From Thermodesulfovibrionales bacterium (lineage in GTDB: Bacteria > Nitrospirota > Thermodesulfovibrionia > Thermodesulfovibrionales > SM23-35), in contig JAKLQR010000057.1 in the NCBI GenBank assembly GCA_022013235.1, positions 1 to 13,258 of the forward strand: 13,258 bases of DNA. Direction: 5' to 3'. The notes below the pieces were generated by a model. It ran no database searches. It worked only from the letters and a program-made list of their open reading frames with translations, and had not been told where the DNA came from. Within the stretch, counting starts at the first letter, position 1, and each line of letters opens with the position of its first letter. Of the stretch, positions 12,817 to 13,258 are shown in pieces. Both the position numbers and the translations under genes were made by a program.

Positions 12817-13258
12817 ATGGAGAATTTAATTGCACAAATTACTCAACTCACAGGATCATACGTGCCCCGAATTGTTGGGGCTCTCGCGGTTCTGATTCTT
12901 GGGTGGTTTATTGCTTTAGTTATTGCATCCATCGTCCGGAAAGTGTTACATCGGACTACGTTAGACAATCGTCTTGCAGAATGGATAGCAGGAGAGGAGA
13001 AAGCCAGGACTATCGAAGTAGAAAGCAGTATCTCAAAGGGAATTTTCTATCTTCTTATGCTCTTTGTACTTGTAGCGTTCTTCCAGACACTTGGTATTAC
13101 GCTCATCACCGAACCTTTGAATAATCTCCTGAATAAATTGTTCCAGTTTGTGCCACAATTGCTTGGCGCCGCCGTATTAATCCTTATTGCCTGGGTAGTA
13201 GCAAGGGTCATGAAACTGCTCGTTTCACGACTCTTAAGTACCACGAAGCTCGACGAAC
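12817..13258 (+). CDS. MscS-related membrane protein (conserved TM helix), 3' end beyond window
   Basis: The frame opens at ATG 12817, with AGGGGG five to six bases upstream, and stays open for 147 codons to the window edge. Three hydrophobic helices are visible: residues about 18-40 (RIVGALAVLILGWFIALVIA), 75-97 (GIFYLLMLFVLVAFFQTLGI) and 111-134 (FVPQLLGAAVLILIAWVVAR). The pattern of a Gly/Ala-rich helix ending in LGW, then VRKVLHRTTLDNRLAEW, repeated as IAWVVARVMKLLVSRLL with TTKLDE, is characteristic of the 'conserved TM helix' repeat (PF05552) found in CmpX-type relatives of mechanosensitive channel MscS. It should sit in the inner membrane. Whether a full MscS pore domain follows lies outside the window. 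Confidence 0.8.
   Translation, partial: MENLIAQITQLTGSYVPRIVGALAVLILGWFIALVIASIVRKVLHRTTLDNRLAEWIAGEEKARTIEVESSISKGIFYLLMLFVLVAFFQTLGITLITEPLNNLLNKLFQFVPQLLGAAVLILIAWVVARVMKLLVSRLLSTTKLDE

Overview
The window looks like a chromosomal segment of a Gram-negative (diderm) bacterium of intermediate GC. LptE, several lipobox proteins and an OmpA-type peptidoglycan-binding lipoprotein show an outer membrane. Two c-type cytochromes, DUF3124, DUF2914, a sigma-54-type promoter and a probable selenocysteine codon suggest an anaerobic or respiratory Nitrospirota- or Desulfobacterota-like organism. That placement is inference from gene content, not from a marker tree.

Layout: 1-3705 (+) is a tight housekeeping operon: leuS (5' end missing), lptE and holA, each overlapping the next by 1-4 bases. 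Convergent to it lies rpsT (-), with a TTG start and a 3' end overlapping holA. Next come an unrecognised 166-aa gene (-), a long inverted-repeat element (4604-4707), and a 314-aa conserved protein (+) that may have a deoxyhypusine-synthase-like fold. A BIME-like pair of facing palindromes lies at 5817-5900.

From 6001 to 12448 everything recognised is on the minus strand. The notable locus is 6001-6600: a small cytochrome c gene interrupted by one in-frame TGA at codon 37, right after its signal/leader peptide. A hairpin meeting the bacterial SECIS rules follows the TGA, so I read it as selenocysteine. The leader resembles precursors of the SbtA thio(seleno)oxazole peptide family. The gene has a near-consensus sigma-54 promoter, an IHF-like site and two helically phased palindromes at typical enhancer distance. 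Upstream are a DUF3124 protein and a second, lipoprotein cytochrome c sharing a sigma-70 promoter. Then follows an envelope operon: DUF4398 lipoprotein, DUF4398/coiled-coil/OmpA lipoprotein and a SAM methyltransferase.

From 10085 to 12816 are a possible 49-aa small ORF (+), a membrane-anchored sensor-like protein, a conserved gene split by a -1 frameshift, and a secreted DUF2914 protein with a clear promoter. The window ends inside a plus-strand MscS-related membrane protein. I found no tRNA, rRNA, CRISPR array or transposase gene.

The best candidate for something undescribed is the sigma-54-controlled selenocysteine/cytochrome c fusion at 6001-6600.
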